A stretch of DNA of 64,000 nucleotides from Haloactinomyces albus (GTDB lineage Bacteria; Actinomycetota; Actinomycetes; Mycobacteriales; Pseudonocardiaceae): NCBI RefSeq assembly GCF_031458135.1, contig NZ_JAVDXW010000001.1, positions 496,001 through 560,000 on the forward strand. The letters run 5' to 3'. The notes beneath the pieces are model-generated. The model had not been told where the DNA came from. It searched no databases and was given only the letters and a program-made list of their open reading frames with translations. A program made the position numbers and the translations under genes. Positions 55,880-64,000 of this stretch are shown piece by piece; position 1 is the first letter of the stretch, and every line of letters starts with the position of its first letter.

Positions 55880-55924
55880 TAATAGCACGATGGCCGCAGT
55901 GGGTTCTGCTGCGGCGCCGGAGGG

Positions 55925-56884
55925 CTAGGAACGCGTGGCGAAGCGATCGGTGGCCGTGACGAGGGCCTCGATCGTGCCGACCTCGCCCGCGCCGTGTCCC
56001 GCATCATCGATCAGCACGAGTTCGGAGTCCGGCCACGCCCGGGCAAGCTCCCAGGCGATATCCGGCGGGCTGCTCACGTCGAGACGGCCGTGCACCAGGA
56101 CGCCGGGAATGCCCGAGAGCTTGCCCGCCTCCCGCAGGAGCACCCCGTCCTCGAGCCACGCGGCGTGCCTCCAGTAGTGGGTGACCAACCGCGCGAAACA
56201 CAGGCGAAACACCGGATCCGCGTACCGCGGATCCGGCCGGTGATCGGAACGCACGGCAACGTGCGTGTCCTCCCAGGCGCACCAGTCCTGCGCAGCCTGC
56301 TCCCGCACGGCTGGATCGGGATCGTGCAGCAGCCTGCTGTAGGCCTCCACCAGATTGCCGTCGCGTTCGGCCACGGGGACGCCCTCGCGGAATCGCGCCC
56401 AGCGCTCGGGGAAAAACCGGCGCATCTCGCGGGTTATCCACTCCACTTCCCGATGCGTGGTGGTCACGACGCTGACCAACACGATCTCCGAGACGCGCTC
56501 GGGGTGCTTCTCGGCATAGGCCAATCCGAGCGTCGAACCCCAGGATCCGCCGAGCACCAACCATTTCTCGATGCCGAGATGCCTGCGCAGAAGCTCGATG
56601 TCGGCGAGCAGGTGATGGGTCGTGTTGGTGACCAGATCGACAGTAGGATCGCTCGCGTGCGGTGTGCTCCGGCCGCAGCCACGCTGGTCGAACAGCACGA
56701 TCCGGTACGCGGCCGGATCGAAGTATCGCCGCCACCCCGGAGTGCACCCTGATCCCGGCCCGCCGTGCAGGACGACGACCGGCTTGCCGTCGGGATTGCC
56801 GCATGTCTCCCAGTGGACGAGATTACCGTCGCCCACATCGAGCATGCCCTGGTCGTACGGCTCGATCTCCGGATAGAGCCTCAC
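55925..56884 (-). CDS. pip: Proline iminopeptidase
   Basis: 319 residues, alpha/beta hydrolase (peptidase S33) removing N-terminal proline. Starts RLYPEIEPYDQGMLDVGDGN, has the oxyanion HGGPGSG (40-46), nucleophile Ser114 in GGSWGS, and DDAGHG near the end with the catalytic His. The frame extends to 57067; GTG 56884 (or 56887) gives the usual length. 28 nt after the second hydrolase. Confidence 0.92.
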   Translation of the reverse strand: MRLYPEIEPYDQGMLDVGDGNLVHWETCGNPDGKPVVVLHGGPGSGCTPGWRRYFDPAAYRIVLFDQRGCGRSTPHASDPTVDLVTNTTHHLLADIELLRRHLGIEKWLVLGGSWGSTLGLAYAEKHPERVSEIVLVSVVTTTHREVEWITREMRRFFPERWARFREGVPVAERDGNLVEAYSRLLHDPDPAVREQAAQDWCAWEDTHVAVRSDHRPDPRYADPVFRLCFARLVTHYWRHAAWLEDGVLLREAGKLSGIPGVLVHGRLDVSSPPDIAWELARAWPDSELVLIDDAGHGAGEVGTIEALVTATDRFATRS

Positions 56885-56912
56885 CACGGTGACATCCGAG
56901 TCCCAGCCACGG

Positions 56913-57764
56913 TCATGGCTCCTCGGGTCCGGATAGGTCGCAAGCAAGAAACCGCCGGATCCTGTCGGCGACCGCAGGATAGTCGCTGCCGAACCAGAGG
57001 AAATGGCTCTCGGAGTCACTTTCGACCAGTTCGGCACGTCGAATTCCGGAAACAAGCGATTCGGCATGGGCGAAAGGGACGGAACCGTCCTTGCGACTGG
57101 CGATGACCAAGGTGGGCCGAGTGATCTCGGAGGTCACATCCGGTGCGCTGCGCAGGTCATTGAGAAAACCGCGTCCGGAGCGCAGTCGGGAGAACAATGC
57201 TATCAGCCTCGCCCGCTCCTCGTCGTCAAGAGCGGAGAGAACATCACCGACCGACTCGGTGGACAGGTCACGCAGCAACAATCGCAAACCGACCGCCGGG
57301 GTGAAACGCATCAGGGCGCGCACGGCGGCCCAGGTCGCTTTCTCGGTGACGGCGTTGAACGCGAGATGCGCAGCCAAGCGCGTGCGGCGGTCGGGATAGG
57401 GCAGGAAACCCGGAGCGTTTTCCAGGATGAGCCGTTGCACGAACTCCGGATATCGCGCGGCCATCGTGATCGCGGTCCGTCCCCCGGCCGAGATGCCCAG
57501 GACAGCCGCGACATGGTCGATGCCGAGGTGATCGCAGAGTTCACGGGTCACATCCGCGAAGCCGCTCGGCGACGTTCCGGTCCGTAGCGGAGTCCGGCCG
57601 TAGCCGGGGCGGGAGGGCACCAGCACTGTGTGGTCGGGATCGGTGAATACGTCCTCGCCGAGTGCGATACCGGCACGCATGTGTCCACCATGGAACACGA
57701 TCACGGCGCTACCACTGCATCGTTCCAACCGGTATTCGACAGGGCCGGTGCTCAGACGAGCCAT
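56913..57764 (-). CDS. Alpha/beta hydrolase
   Basis: 283 residues. HGGHMRAG oxyanion segment, nucleophile in GISAGG, acidic residue before VPFAHAES and catalytic His in SESHFLWFG. Substrate unknown; tandem with proline iminopeptidase. ATG at 57764 chosen (MARLSTGPVEYRLE); the frame is open to 58169 inside the protease gene on the same strand. Confidence 0.78.
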   Translation of the reverse strand: MARLSTGPVEYRLERCSGSAVIVFHGGHMRAGIALGEDVFTDPDHTVLVPSRPGYGRTPLRTGTSPSGFADVTRELCDHLGIDHVAAVLGISAGGRTAITMAARYPEFVQRLILENAPGFLPYPDRRTRLAAHLAFNAVTEKATWAAVRALMRFTPAVGLRLLLRDLSTESVGDVLSALDDEERARLIALFSRLRSGRGFLNDLRSAPDVTSEITRPTLVIASRKDGSVPFAHAESLVSGIRRAELVESDSESHFLWFGSDYPAVADRIRRFLACDLSGPEEP

Positions 57765-57902
57765 GTCCGTGCACCGCTCCGGAACAGTCACCGACTTTCC
57801 CACCCCATCTCCACTCCGTTCTCGGCAGGCATCCTCGGTAAGCCGAGGAACCAGGTTAGCCGCACCGATCACCGGGGAGGAAGCGGTAGCCGCGATCAAT
57901 AC

Positions 57903-57933
57903 GAGGGGGCCCGCTCCCAGAGCGGGCCCCCTC
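57903..57933 (-). terminator. Terminator after the subtilisin-like protease gene
   Basis: GAGGGGGCCCGCT and AGCGGGCCCCCTC, 13-bp perfect arms, 5-nt loop, 22 nt past the protease stop. No marked T run follows on the minus strand. Confidence 0.7.
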
Positions 57934-57955
57934 ATCTCCTGGCTGACGGGAGAAC

Positions 57956-59197
57956 TCAGAAACCGCTGACGTCCAGCAGCTTCTCCTGCGTGCCGTCCTG
58001 GTCCTCGGAGGGCCAGGTCCAGTCGAGCGTGCCCGCGTTCTGCAGCGCGCTCTTGACCTGTTGCGGTGTGGCATTCGGATGGTTCGCCGTGTAGAGGGCA
58101 GCACCACCGGCCACATGCGGACTGGCCATGGACGTCCCCGAAATCGTGTCGTACCCGCCGTTCATCCACGTCGAGCGGATGCAGGTACCGGGTGCGATGA
58201 GGTCGACGTCGGAGCCGAAGTTGGAGAAGTCGGCGAAGGTGTCGTCGACATCCGCACGGCAGGTCGACGCCGCGCCGCCGCCGGGCCTGCCGTTGAAGTC
58301 CGCGAGTGCGCTCACGGTGATCACTTCGTCATAGGCCGCCGGAGCGAAAGTACCGGCGTCCTTCGAGGAGTTCCCGGCCGCGACGACGAATGTCACGCCC
58401 TTGGAAACCGCATTGCAGATCGCCTGGTGCTGGGCATCGCCGTTGGTGTTGCCGCAGTTGCCGTCGTCGGCACCGGAGCCGCCCAGACTCATGTTGGCGA
58501 CCTCGATCCGATCGGCATGGGCGGCCACGTAGTCGATACCGCAGATCACGTCCGACGTGGTACCGCTGCCCAGTGCGTTGAGCACCTTCACCGGCCAGAT
58601 ACGCGCACCGGGTGCCATACCGACGACCCCGGTGCCGTTGTCCAACGCCCCGATGGTGCCCGCGACATGGGTACCGTGGCCGTTGTTGTCATTGGCGCTC
58701 AGACCGAGCAGTGAGCAACTCTTGGCACCCTCCTCGTAGACGTTGAGATCCGGATGGTCCAAGTCGACGCCGGTGTCGATGACCGCCACGTCGACATTGG
58801 TCCGTTGGTCGGTGCCGTCGATATCAGCCGTGGGGCTCTCGTCGGCCCCGGCCCGGTTGATGCCCGTCGGAGTCGCTTGAGCCGTGGTGTGCACCTCCCG
58901 GTCCGGTTGGACGTAGGCCACACCCGGGGCATCGGCAATGAGGTTCTTGACTGCTTCGGGCATCACTGCGGAGTAGCCCTGCAGCGCGGAGCGGTAGACG
59001 CTGCCGAGGTCGATGCCGAGCTTCTGGACGTGCTCTTGGATCAGGCTCTGGGCGTCCACATTGTCTTCGAACACGACAATATATTCGCCGACGAGTCCGC
59101 TATCGGACGAGTTGTCCGATTCAGCATAGGCAGGAAGCGCAGTGGCATAGGCAAGGGCACACGCCGCCGCCAATGCGATTCCGGATTTTTTTCTCAT
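57956..59197 (-). CDS. Secreted subtilisin-like serine protease (S8)
   Basis: 413 residues. Signal peptide 1-25 (KK, hydrophobic core, LPAYA cut), inhibitor I9-like propeptide about 36-105 (YIVVFEDNVD...VAYVQPDREV), then the S8 catalytic domain: Asp141 in VIDTGVDLDHPD, His177 in GHGTHVAGT, Asn276 in AAGNSS, Ser356 in GTSMASPHVAGG. Four to six Cys may form disulfides. No C-terminal extension. The frame runs to 59452; ATG 59197 with GGGAGG is the start. A self-processing exoprotease for peptide feeding. Confidence 0.93.
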   Translation of the reverse strand: MRKKSGIALAAACALAYATALPAYAESDNSSDSGLVGEYIVVFEDNVDAQSLIQEHVQKLGIDLGSVYRSALQGYSAVMPEAVKNLIADAPGVAYVQPDREVHTTAQATPTGINRAGADESPTADIDGTDQRTNVDVAVIDTGVDLDHPDLNVYEEGAKSCSLLGLSANDNNGHGTHVAGTIGALDNGTGVVGMAPGARIWPVKVLNALGSGTTSDVICGIDYVAAHADRIEVANMSLGGSGADDGNCGNTNGDAQHQAICNAVSKGVTFVVAAGNSSKDAGTFAPAAYDEVITVSALADFNGRPGGGAASTCRADVDDTFADFSNFGSDVDLIAPGTCIRSTWMNGGYDTISGTSMASPHVAGGAALYTANHPNATPQQVKSALQNAGTLDWTWPSEDQDGTQEKLLDVSGF

Positions 59198-59498
59198 CAG
59201 ACCTCCCGTACAGGCCCCGAAGGGCGATGCAGACGCGCACATCCCATTCGCGTCTTGCCCTGCGGGAAGTAACACACCGGAAGATCCTCGAGAAAGAGTC
59301 TGCGGGATCAGATCGCAGACATCGCGGAAATCCGCCGAAGAGCCGGCCCGTTCAGACCACTCGAATGACTCCATTCGGCCTATCGACAACAGAACTCTTC
59401 TGTGCTGAGTGGGACAACTCTCCGAAATCGGGCAACCGAGCAGATTCCACATCGGATACCGGGGTGCCGCCCCGCCCGCACCCCGCTCGACGAAAGCA
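59198..59498. other. Intergenic region upstream of the protease gene
   Basis: About 300 bases, no gene seen. CGAATGACTCCATTCG at 59362-59377 is a palindrome (6-bp arms) about 165 nt before the protease start, a possible regulator site. Confidence 0.4.
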
Positions 59499-60314
59499 TC
59501 ATCCGAAGGCGCGTTCGACTGCCGCGATTTGCCCGCGGCAGGCTTTCTCCATCCGGCGCCGACGACGGATCCGCTCCCACAGGCTCAGCGGTCGTGGTGG
59601 GATCGGCCGCGCACCATGGCTTTCCTCGACGACAAGCTCGTTTCCCCGGAGCCGTCCGCGCAGGCTCCAGGGCTCCCAGCGTTCGAAATCCTCGGCGGTG
59701 TAGTCGTGACCGAGAGCGAGAGCCGGACCGGTGTCTCCCCGCAGCGTGTCCCCGGTCGAAGACACCAACTCGAAGCGATTCTCGTCGCCGCCGGCGATCG
59801 TGACGGTATCGACTCGCAGACCGAGGTCATCCCGGATGAGCAGCGCCTGCTCGGTCGGATCCGTGCGAGCAGGCACTGCGCGGGTACGGGTCACCCGGTC
59901 GAGCCGGACGAGCAGGCGCGGCAACCACCACCAGTTCTCCCGGCGCAGCAGCAGACTGTCCGCAAGGGTTCGTGACGGTGGATATTTGGCCAGTTCCTGT
60001 TCGAGGAGCTTGTCGAGGAACACCGAACCGTCGAGATCGTCGACGACGCCGACAGCCCCGAAGGCGGCCACACCGAGGGCGGCGCTGGGCAGCGAGCGCG
60101 CGTCGGTGACGGTGAAGGCGACCTCGGAAGCGGTGCGCAGGGCGACGGCCCGGTTCCGCTGTGCGTACGGCAGCGCCAGGCACGGCACGTCGTCGAGGAG
60201 AAGCGGGGTGACCGGCATGCTCTCCGGGCGGCCGTCACGATCGAGCCAGCAGACCTCGGCGACCAGAGCACCACGCCAAATCCGGTCCAGCCAGTCCGGA
60301 GTCGTACTGTGCAA
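59499..60314 (-). CDS. PPOX split-barrel-like hypothetical protein
   Basis: 271 residues. The first 140 look like a pyridoxamine-phosphate-oxidase/F420-type split barrel (ALVAEVCWLDRDGRPESMPVTPLLLDD; RTASEVAFTVTDARS), the rest a family-specific extension with a basic C-terminus (RIRRRRRME). Might bind flavin or F420; function unknown. Start uncertain: TTG at 60314 has GGAAAGG 8 nt upstream, but the frame is open to 60440 with a GTG at 60401. Divergent from cstA. Confidence 0.6.
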   Translation of the reverse strand: MHSTTPDWLDRIWRGALVAEVCWLDRDGRPESMPVTPLLLDDVPCLALPYAQRNRAVALRTASEVAFTVTDARSLPSAALGVAAFGAVGVVDDLDGSVFLDKLLEQELAKYPPSRTLADSLLLRRENWWWLPRLLVRLDRVTRTRAVPARTDPTEQALLIRDDLGLRVDTVTIAGGDENRFELVSSTGDTLRGDTGPALALGHDYTAEDFERWEPWSLRGRLRGNELVVEESHGARPIPPRPLSLWERIRRRRRMEKACRGQIAAVERAFG

Positions 60315-60390
60315 GCGTTGCGCCTTTCCGTCTCGTGTCCCGGGTATTCGTGCGTGACCGGGGCCACTGGTCTTATGATCACTCGATGGT

Positions 60391-60410
60391 GTAAACCTCA
60401 CGAGGTTAAC
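60391..60410. promoter_or_regulatory. Palindrome in the cstA upstream region
   Basis: GTAAACCTCACGAGGTTAAC, 9-bp arms with one mismatch around AC, lying after a TATGAT -10-like hexamer (60374-60379) and before the cstA ribosome site. A good operator candidate for catabolite or stringency control. Confidence 0.5.
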
Positions 60411-60438
60411 CCAGTAGCCGCTTCGTAGGAGTGACAGC

Positions 60439-62157
60439 ATGCCCGCGATCGTGCCGGTCCTGGTCGTTCTCGGAATCTTCTTTCTGGGGTATCGCTACTA
60501 CTCGTCCTACCTCGCTCGCCGTGTCTACGGGTTGGATCCGGATTTCGTCACGCCTGCGCACGGGATGCGGGACGGCGTCGACTTCGTGCCCACGAACAAA
60601 CACGTGCTGTTCGGCCATCACTTCACCTCGGTCGCAGGTGCCGCCCCGATCGTGGGACCTGCCGTCGCGGTGTTCTGGGGATGGGGCCCGGCACTGCTCT
60701 GGATCACTCTGGGCACGGTCTTCGCCGCGGGAGTCCACGACTTCGGCTCGCTCGTGGTTTCGGTACGGCACAAGGCGCAGAGCATCGGCACGCTGGCCCG
60801 CGACGTCATCACTCCCCGGTCCCGAACCCTGTTCCTGCTGATCATCTTCTTCCTGCTGACCCTCGTGAACGCCGTGTTCGCGGTGGTCATCGGGAGTCTC
60901 CTGGTAGCCAATCCGGCGGCGGTCATCCCGATCTTCCTGCAGATTCCCCTCGCGATCGGCATCGGGCAGTACATCTACCGCACGCGCAGCTCGGCACTGC
61001 TCCCGGCGATTCTCGGCGTGCTCGTGCTGTACCTGACGATTCTGCTCGGGATGGCGTTCCCCATTTCCCTCGAGCCGCTCGCCGGTGCGCTCGGTATCGG
61101 CGAACGTGCACTGTGGGTCGTCATCCTGTTCGTCTACACGTTCATCGCCTCGCAACTGCCGGTCTGGGTACTGCTGCAGCCCCGGGACTACATCAACTCC
61201 CATCAGCTGTTCATCGCACTCGGCGTGATCCTGCTCGGCATCATCGTCGGGTTCGACACGATCGTCGCGCCGGTCGTCAACGACGTGCCCGCACAAGCAC
61301 CGAGTTGGTTCCCCCTGCTGTTCATCACCATCGCCTGCGGTGCCGTGTCCGGTTTCCACAGCCTCGTGGCCTCCGGGACCTCGTCCAAGCAGCTCGCCAA
61401 GGACACCGACGCGCGCTATGTCGGCTACATGGGCGCACTCGGTGAGGGCTCACTCGCCCTGGCCTCGGTCCTCGCGGTCACCGCGGGTGCGGTCGCCTCG
61501 ACCGCCGAGTGGAACCGGTTGTACTCCAGCTTCGCGACCGCCTCCGACGGCGCCACACAGAACTTCGTCGAGGGCGTGGCCGGCTTCGCGAACAATCTCG
61601 GCCTGCCGATCGGCTTCGGCACCATCTTCGCGGCGGTCGTGGTCATCAGCTTCGCCGCCACCACCATGGACACCGGCGTGCGGCTGCAGCGCTACGTCGT
61701 GCAGGAGATCGGCGAGATCGTGCGCGTTCGCCCACTCGCGCGCAACATCACGCTGGCCACGGCCGTGGCGGTCCTCATCCCGCTGGCCATGGCACTGCTG
61801 CCCGGTGGCGGCGAGCAGGGCTACACCTTCGGCGTGCTCTGGCAACTGTTCGGCACCACCAACCAGCTCACCGCCGGGCTCGCACTCGCCGTCATCGCGG
61901 TGTGGGTGACCAAGAAGCGGCGCAATCCCCTCGCGGTACTCATACCATTGGTGTTCCTGCTGGTCATGACCACGTGGGCACTCATGATCAACATGCTCGA
62001 GTTCATCGAGAACGGTCAGTGGGTACTGGCGCCGCTGGACATCATCATCTTCGTCCTGGCGATCTGGCTCATCGTCGAGGCCGCTCTGGCGCTGGTGCGA
62101 ACCTGGAACAGCCGGGAGGCCGACACCGAGCGGGAGGCGCAGCTGGATGAATCCTGA
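60439..62157 (+). CDS. cstA: Carbon starvation protein A (CstA)
   Basis: 572 residues, about 15-16 hydrophobic segments. Family landmarks: DFVPTNKHVLFGHHFTSVAGAAPIVGPA, VHDFGSLVVSVRHKAQSIG, GFHSLVASGTSSKQL, and LFGTTNQLTAGLALA. CstA imports peptides and, in E. coli relatives, pyruvate, under carbon limitation. The usual small partner YbdD/YjiX is not next to it; instead a cory-CC-star gene follows. ATG with AGGAGT upstream. Confidence 0.94.
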   Translation: MPAIVPVLVVLGIFFLGYRYYSSYLARRVYGLDPDFVTPAHGMRDGVDFVPTNKHVLFGHHFTSVAGAAPIVGPAVAVFWGWGPALLWITLGTVFAAGVHDFGSLVVSVRHKAQSIGTLARDVITPRSRTLFLLIIFFLLTLVNAVFAVVIGSLLVANPAAVIPIFLQIPLAIGIGQYIYRTRSSALLPAILGVLVLYLTILLGMAFPISLEPLAGALGIGERALWVVILFVYTFIASQLPVWVLLQPRDYINSHQLFIALGVILLGIIVGFDTIVAPVVNDVPAQAPSWFPLLFITIACGAVSGFHSLVASGTSSKQLAKDTDARYVGYMGALGEGSLALASVLAVTAGAVASTAEWNRLYSSFATASDGATQNFVEGVAGFANNLGLPIGFGTIFAAVVVISFAATTMDTGVRLQRYVVQEIGEIVRVRPLARNITLATAVAVLIPLAMALLPGGGEQGYTFGVLWQLFGTTNQLTAGLALAVIAVWVTKKRRNPLAVLIPLVFLLVMTTWALMINMLEFIENGQWVLAPLDIIIFVLAIWLIVEAALALVRTWNSREADTEREAQLDES

Positions 62158-62174
62158 CGCGGCTTTCGAAGGCC

Positions 62175-62205
62175 GGGAGAGGCTCGTGGCTGCCGAGCTT
62201 CTCCC
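62175..62205 (+). terminator. Hairpin after cstA
   Basis: GGGAGAGGCTCG and CGAGCTTCTCCC, 12-bp stem with one G-U pair and 7-nt loop, about 18 nt after the cstA stop. No T tract, so attenuation or mRNA-end stabilisation rather than a classical terminator. Confidence 0.5.
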
Positions 62206-62247
62206 GGTGGTGTCCCGGCAGCTCCCGACGGACAGCAGCGACGGTCC

Positions 62248-62532
62248 ATGGTGAACGCACGGAGTCTGTGGGCGCACATCGTCGTCGCCTGGCGGCGCAT
62301 CGACGCCTTTCACGACGAACTGTTCGTCGCACCATGGCGCCAGGCACTGGAACGGGAGGCGCGGCGCCAGGACGACACCTTCCGGGCACTGGTCATGCTG
62401 GATGCTCTGGGGGTGGAAAATCCCGTCGCCTACGAGACGTTGGAGTTGATCCCCTACCTCGTCGGTGATCTGCACGATTGGCACCAGCGCATGGGCCAGG
62501 ACACTTTCGGCGATCCGGGAATGTGCTGTTGA
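62248..62532 (+). CDS. Cory-CC-star-type small protein
   Basis: 94 residues ending in GMCC just before the stop. Helical, with LWAHIVVAWRRIDAFHDELFVAPWR and ELIPYLVGDLHDWHQRMG. I recognise the actinobacterial family called cory-CC-star, small proteins with a terminal Cys-Cys that are linked with an ArsA-like ATPase gene. Its stop overlaps the next start as TTGA. The Cys pair could bind a metal or a lipid/thiol; function not known to me. Confidence 0.75.
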   Translation: MVNARSLWAHIVVAWRRIDAFHDELFVAPWRQALEREARRQDDTFRALVMLDALGVENPVAYETLELIPYLVGDLHDWHQRMGQDTFGDPGMCC

Positions 62533-63476
62533 CCGATCCCCCTTCCACGCAACGCACCGTGTCCTTCTTCGGCGGGAAGGGCGGAGTCGGCAAGACCACG
62601 CTCGCGGCGTCCTACGCACTACTGCTCGCCGGCCGCGGGCACCGCACCCTGGTGGTTTCCACCGATCCCGCACACTCCCTCGGTGATGTTCTCGCGGTCC
62701 CGCTGGGTGACGAACCAGCGGAGCTGTCCGGGGGGCTGTGGGCCTGCGAGATCGACGGCGAGAGTGTGGCCCGCCGCCGAGTCGAGCAGGTGAGCCGGGA
62801 AGCGCAGGAGGCCGTGCCGCGTGAGGTCCTGCCTGCCGTCGAGCAGCATCTTCAGCGCGCCGCCGCCAGTCCCGGCACGGTCGAGTCGGCGCTGGTGGAC
62901 CGGCTGACCGATCTTCTCGACGAGGTACCCGCCCGATGGGACCGCATCGTGGTCGACAGCGCACCGACCGGGCACATGCTGCGGCTGCTGAGCCTTCCCA
63001 CGCTGCTGACACCGTGGATCGAGGGCCTGGTCCGGCAGCGCGAGCAGGTCCGGGGCACCGAACGGATGCTGTCCGGGCTACTCGGCCGCGCCGACACCGG
63101 ACAGGACCCGCTCCTGCAGCGATTGCACGGCCGGCGCTCCCGGCTGGAACGTACCCGTCGGCGGCTGCTGGACGAGTCGGCGGTGCACCTCGTGCTCGTG
63201 CCCGAACGCCTTCCCCTCGCCGAAACCGAACGTGCCGCGCAAGCACTCGCCGACGGCGGACTCACCCTCGGCTCCGTCGCGGTCAACCGCGTCGCACCTT
63301 CGGATGCCACCGGACTGCTGGCCGACCGCGCACGCCGGGAGGCCGAGGTGCGCGCGACCATCCGGCAACGTTTCGGCGACCACGGCGTCGTCGAGGTACC
63401 GCTGCTGCGCGGTGAACTCACCGCCCGCTCCGAACTGGCCGAGGTCGCCGAACACCTGGCGAGCGCGGGCTGGTGA
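62529..63476 (+). CDS. ArsA/Get3-like single-domain ATPase
   Basis: 315 residues. Deviant Walker P-loop GGKGGVGKTT, VVSTDPAHSLGDVL, DSAPTGHMLRLLSLP, and the adenine loop VNRV; one ATPase domain like Get3 rather than the double ArsA. Cys/Cys arsenite sites are lacking. Likely handles a membrane or small-protein client, perhaps the cory-CC-star partner. Overlap TTGA suggests coupled synthesis. A longer start (GTG 62523) is possible. Confidence 0.85.
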   Translation: MTDPPSTQRTVSFFGGKGGVGKTTLAASYALLLAGRGHRTLVVSTDPAHSLGDVLAVPLGDEPAELSGGLWACEIDGESVARRRVEQVSREAQEAVPREVLPAVEQHLQRAAASPGTVESALVDRLTDLLDEVPARWDRIVVDSAPTGHMLRLLSLPTLLTPWIEGLVRQREQVRGTERMLSGLLGRADTGQDPLLQRLHGRRSRLERTRRRLLDESAVHLVLVPERLPLAETERAAQALADGGLTLGSVAVNRVAPSDATGLLADRARREAEVRATIRQRFGDHGVVEVPLLRGELTARSELAEVAEHLASAGW

Positions 63477-63512
63477 TGCCGCGCATGGCAGGCCGAAGCG
63501 CCTCAGCCGCAA

Positions 63513-63926
63513 TCACCCATCCGCCCGAGCGGTTGCTTCCCGGGCAGCTTTCGCGGTTCCGTAGGAGGACCAGTCCGTAGGTGCGGGCCGTCCCCAGATC
63601 ACCACGAGCTTCAGTGTGGACTCACCCGAGTTGCGCACGTCGTGCTCCGCCCCCACCGGGGCCAGTACGGCATCTCCCGGCTGCATCTCGAATGTCCGCT
63701 CGTCGACCCGCATCACCGCCGATCCGTCGACGACCAGATACAGCTCCTCGAGCGGGTCCTCCTCCGGGTGTGCGTGCATGCCCTCCGCACCGCCGGGTGG
63801 CAGCTCCCAGGTCTGAACCGCGACCGGCAATCGCGAACGACCGAAGAAGTGCCACTGGATCCTGGTGAGATCGGTTCCGCCGTGCAGGTCGTAGTCGAAA
63901 GCGGCTGTTCCCGAACGCTCGATCAT
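63513..63926 (-). CDS. Cupin-domain protein
   Basis: 137 residues, one cupin: HAHPEEDPLEELYLVVDGSAVMRVD gives the two His and Glu metal ligands; GDAVLAPVGAEHDVRN gives the third His. Unknown role; small-molecule binding or oxygenase. ATG with GGGAGG 6 nt upstream. Convergent with the ATPase gene, 36 nt apart. Confidence 0.82.
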   Translation of the reverse strand: MIERSGTAAFDYDLHGGTDLTRIQWHFFGRSRLPVAVQTWELPPGGAEGMHAHPEEDPLEELYLVVDGSAVMRVDERTFEMQPGDAVLAPVGAEHDVRNSGESTLKLVVIWGRPAPTDWSSYGTAKAAREATARADG

Positions 63927-64000
63927 CGCACACCTCCCTGTTGATTCCTTCCCTCGACGTCGACCGTCATCCTCGCGAGCCCGCAGGCAAGGAGCCGTCG

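Overview
The window is high-GC actinobacterial DNA. Its gene order closely follows the Mycobacterium tuberculosis Rv1637c–Rv1713 region (from memory): uvrA, infC-rpmI-rplT, pheST, the arg operon, mpg, tyrS, a TPR protein, a HAD phosphatase, tlyA, nadK, recN, steA/steB, pyrG, a Nudix hydrolase, xerD, parA, scpAB, rluB, cmk and der. GTG starts are common, adjacent genes often overlap by GTGA/ATGA/TGATG, a MDMPI-type (mycothiol-linked) protein is present, and the 23S rRNA carries the actinobacterial domain III insertion. A member of the Pseudonocardiales (for example a Saccharopolyspora/Actinopolyspora-type organism) fits, but the genus is inference.

Layout. 1-19,900 (almost all minus strand): der (cut by the window edge), plsC, cmk, then a plus-strand cation/proton antiporter pair inserted in the conserved order, then rluB-scpB-scpA-parA-xerD-Nudix-pyrG (pseudouridylation, chromosome segregation and condensation, dimer resolution, CTP synthesis), steB/mctB-steA (cell separation), recN-nadK-tlyA, a HAD phosphatase, and a TPR protein with a very long Arg/Gly-rich N-terminus. 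20,000-25,700: one complete rRNA operon (16S-23S-5S, minus strand) with a good promoter, antitermination-like boxes, a 23S processing stem and a strong terminator. 25,770-36,400: tyrS, mpg and the arginine genes argC-J-B-D-F-R-G-H, headed by an apparently leaderless promoter with an operator-like palindrome. 36,400-50,450: a D-amino-acid dehydrogenase-like flavoprotein with a PucR regulator, pheST, an rRNA methyltransferase, rplT-rpmI-infC (infC starting on AUC), a DUF1844 protein, a J-domain/NERD membrane protein and uvrA.

50,900-64,000 is the accessory part: a MDMPI-family protein, a metallo-beta-lactamase-fold hydrolase, a broken or frameshift-expressed HTH-ImmA/IrrE gene followed by the remnant of what looks like a PIN/DUF3368-type toxin, a TetR-controlled FAD monooxygenase, proline iminopeptidase and a second alpha/beta hydrolase, a secreted subtilisin-like protease, a PPOX-fold-like protein divergent from a cstA - cory-CC-star - ArsA/Get3-like ATPase cluster, and a cupin.

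The observations most worth following up are the -1 frameshift at a T TTC CCG heptamer in the HTH-ImmA gene with the adjacent PIN remnant; the CstA/cory-CC-star/ArsA-like ATPase cluster; the repeated long perfect palindromes with an AATTTCTCGAGAAATT core; the RG-rich TPR protein next to the rRNA operon; the J-domain/transmembrane/NERD fusion; and the leaderless arg operon promoter. No CRISPR array, insertion sequence, prophage or tRNA gene was recognised.
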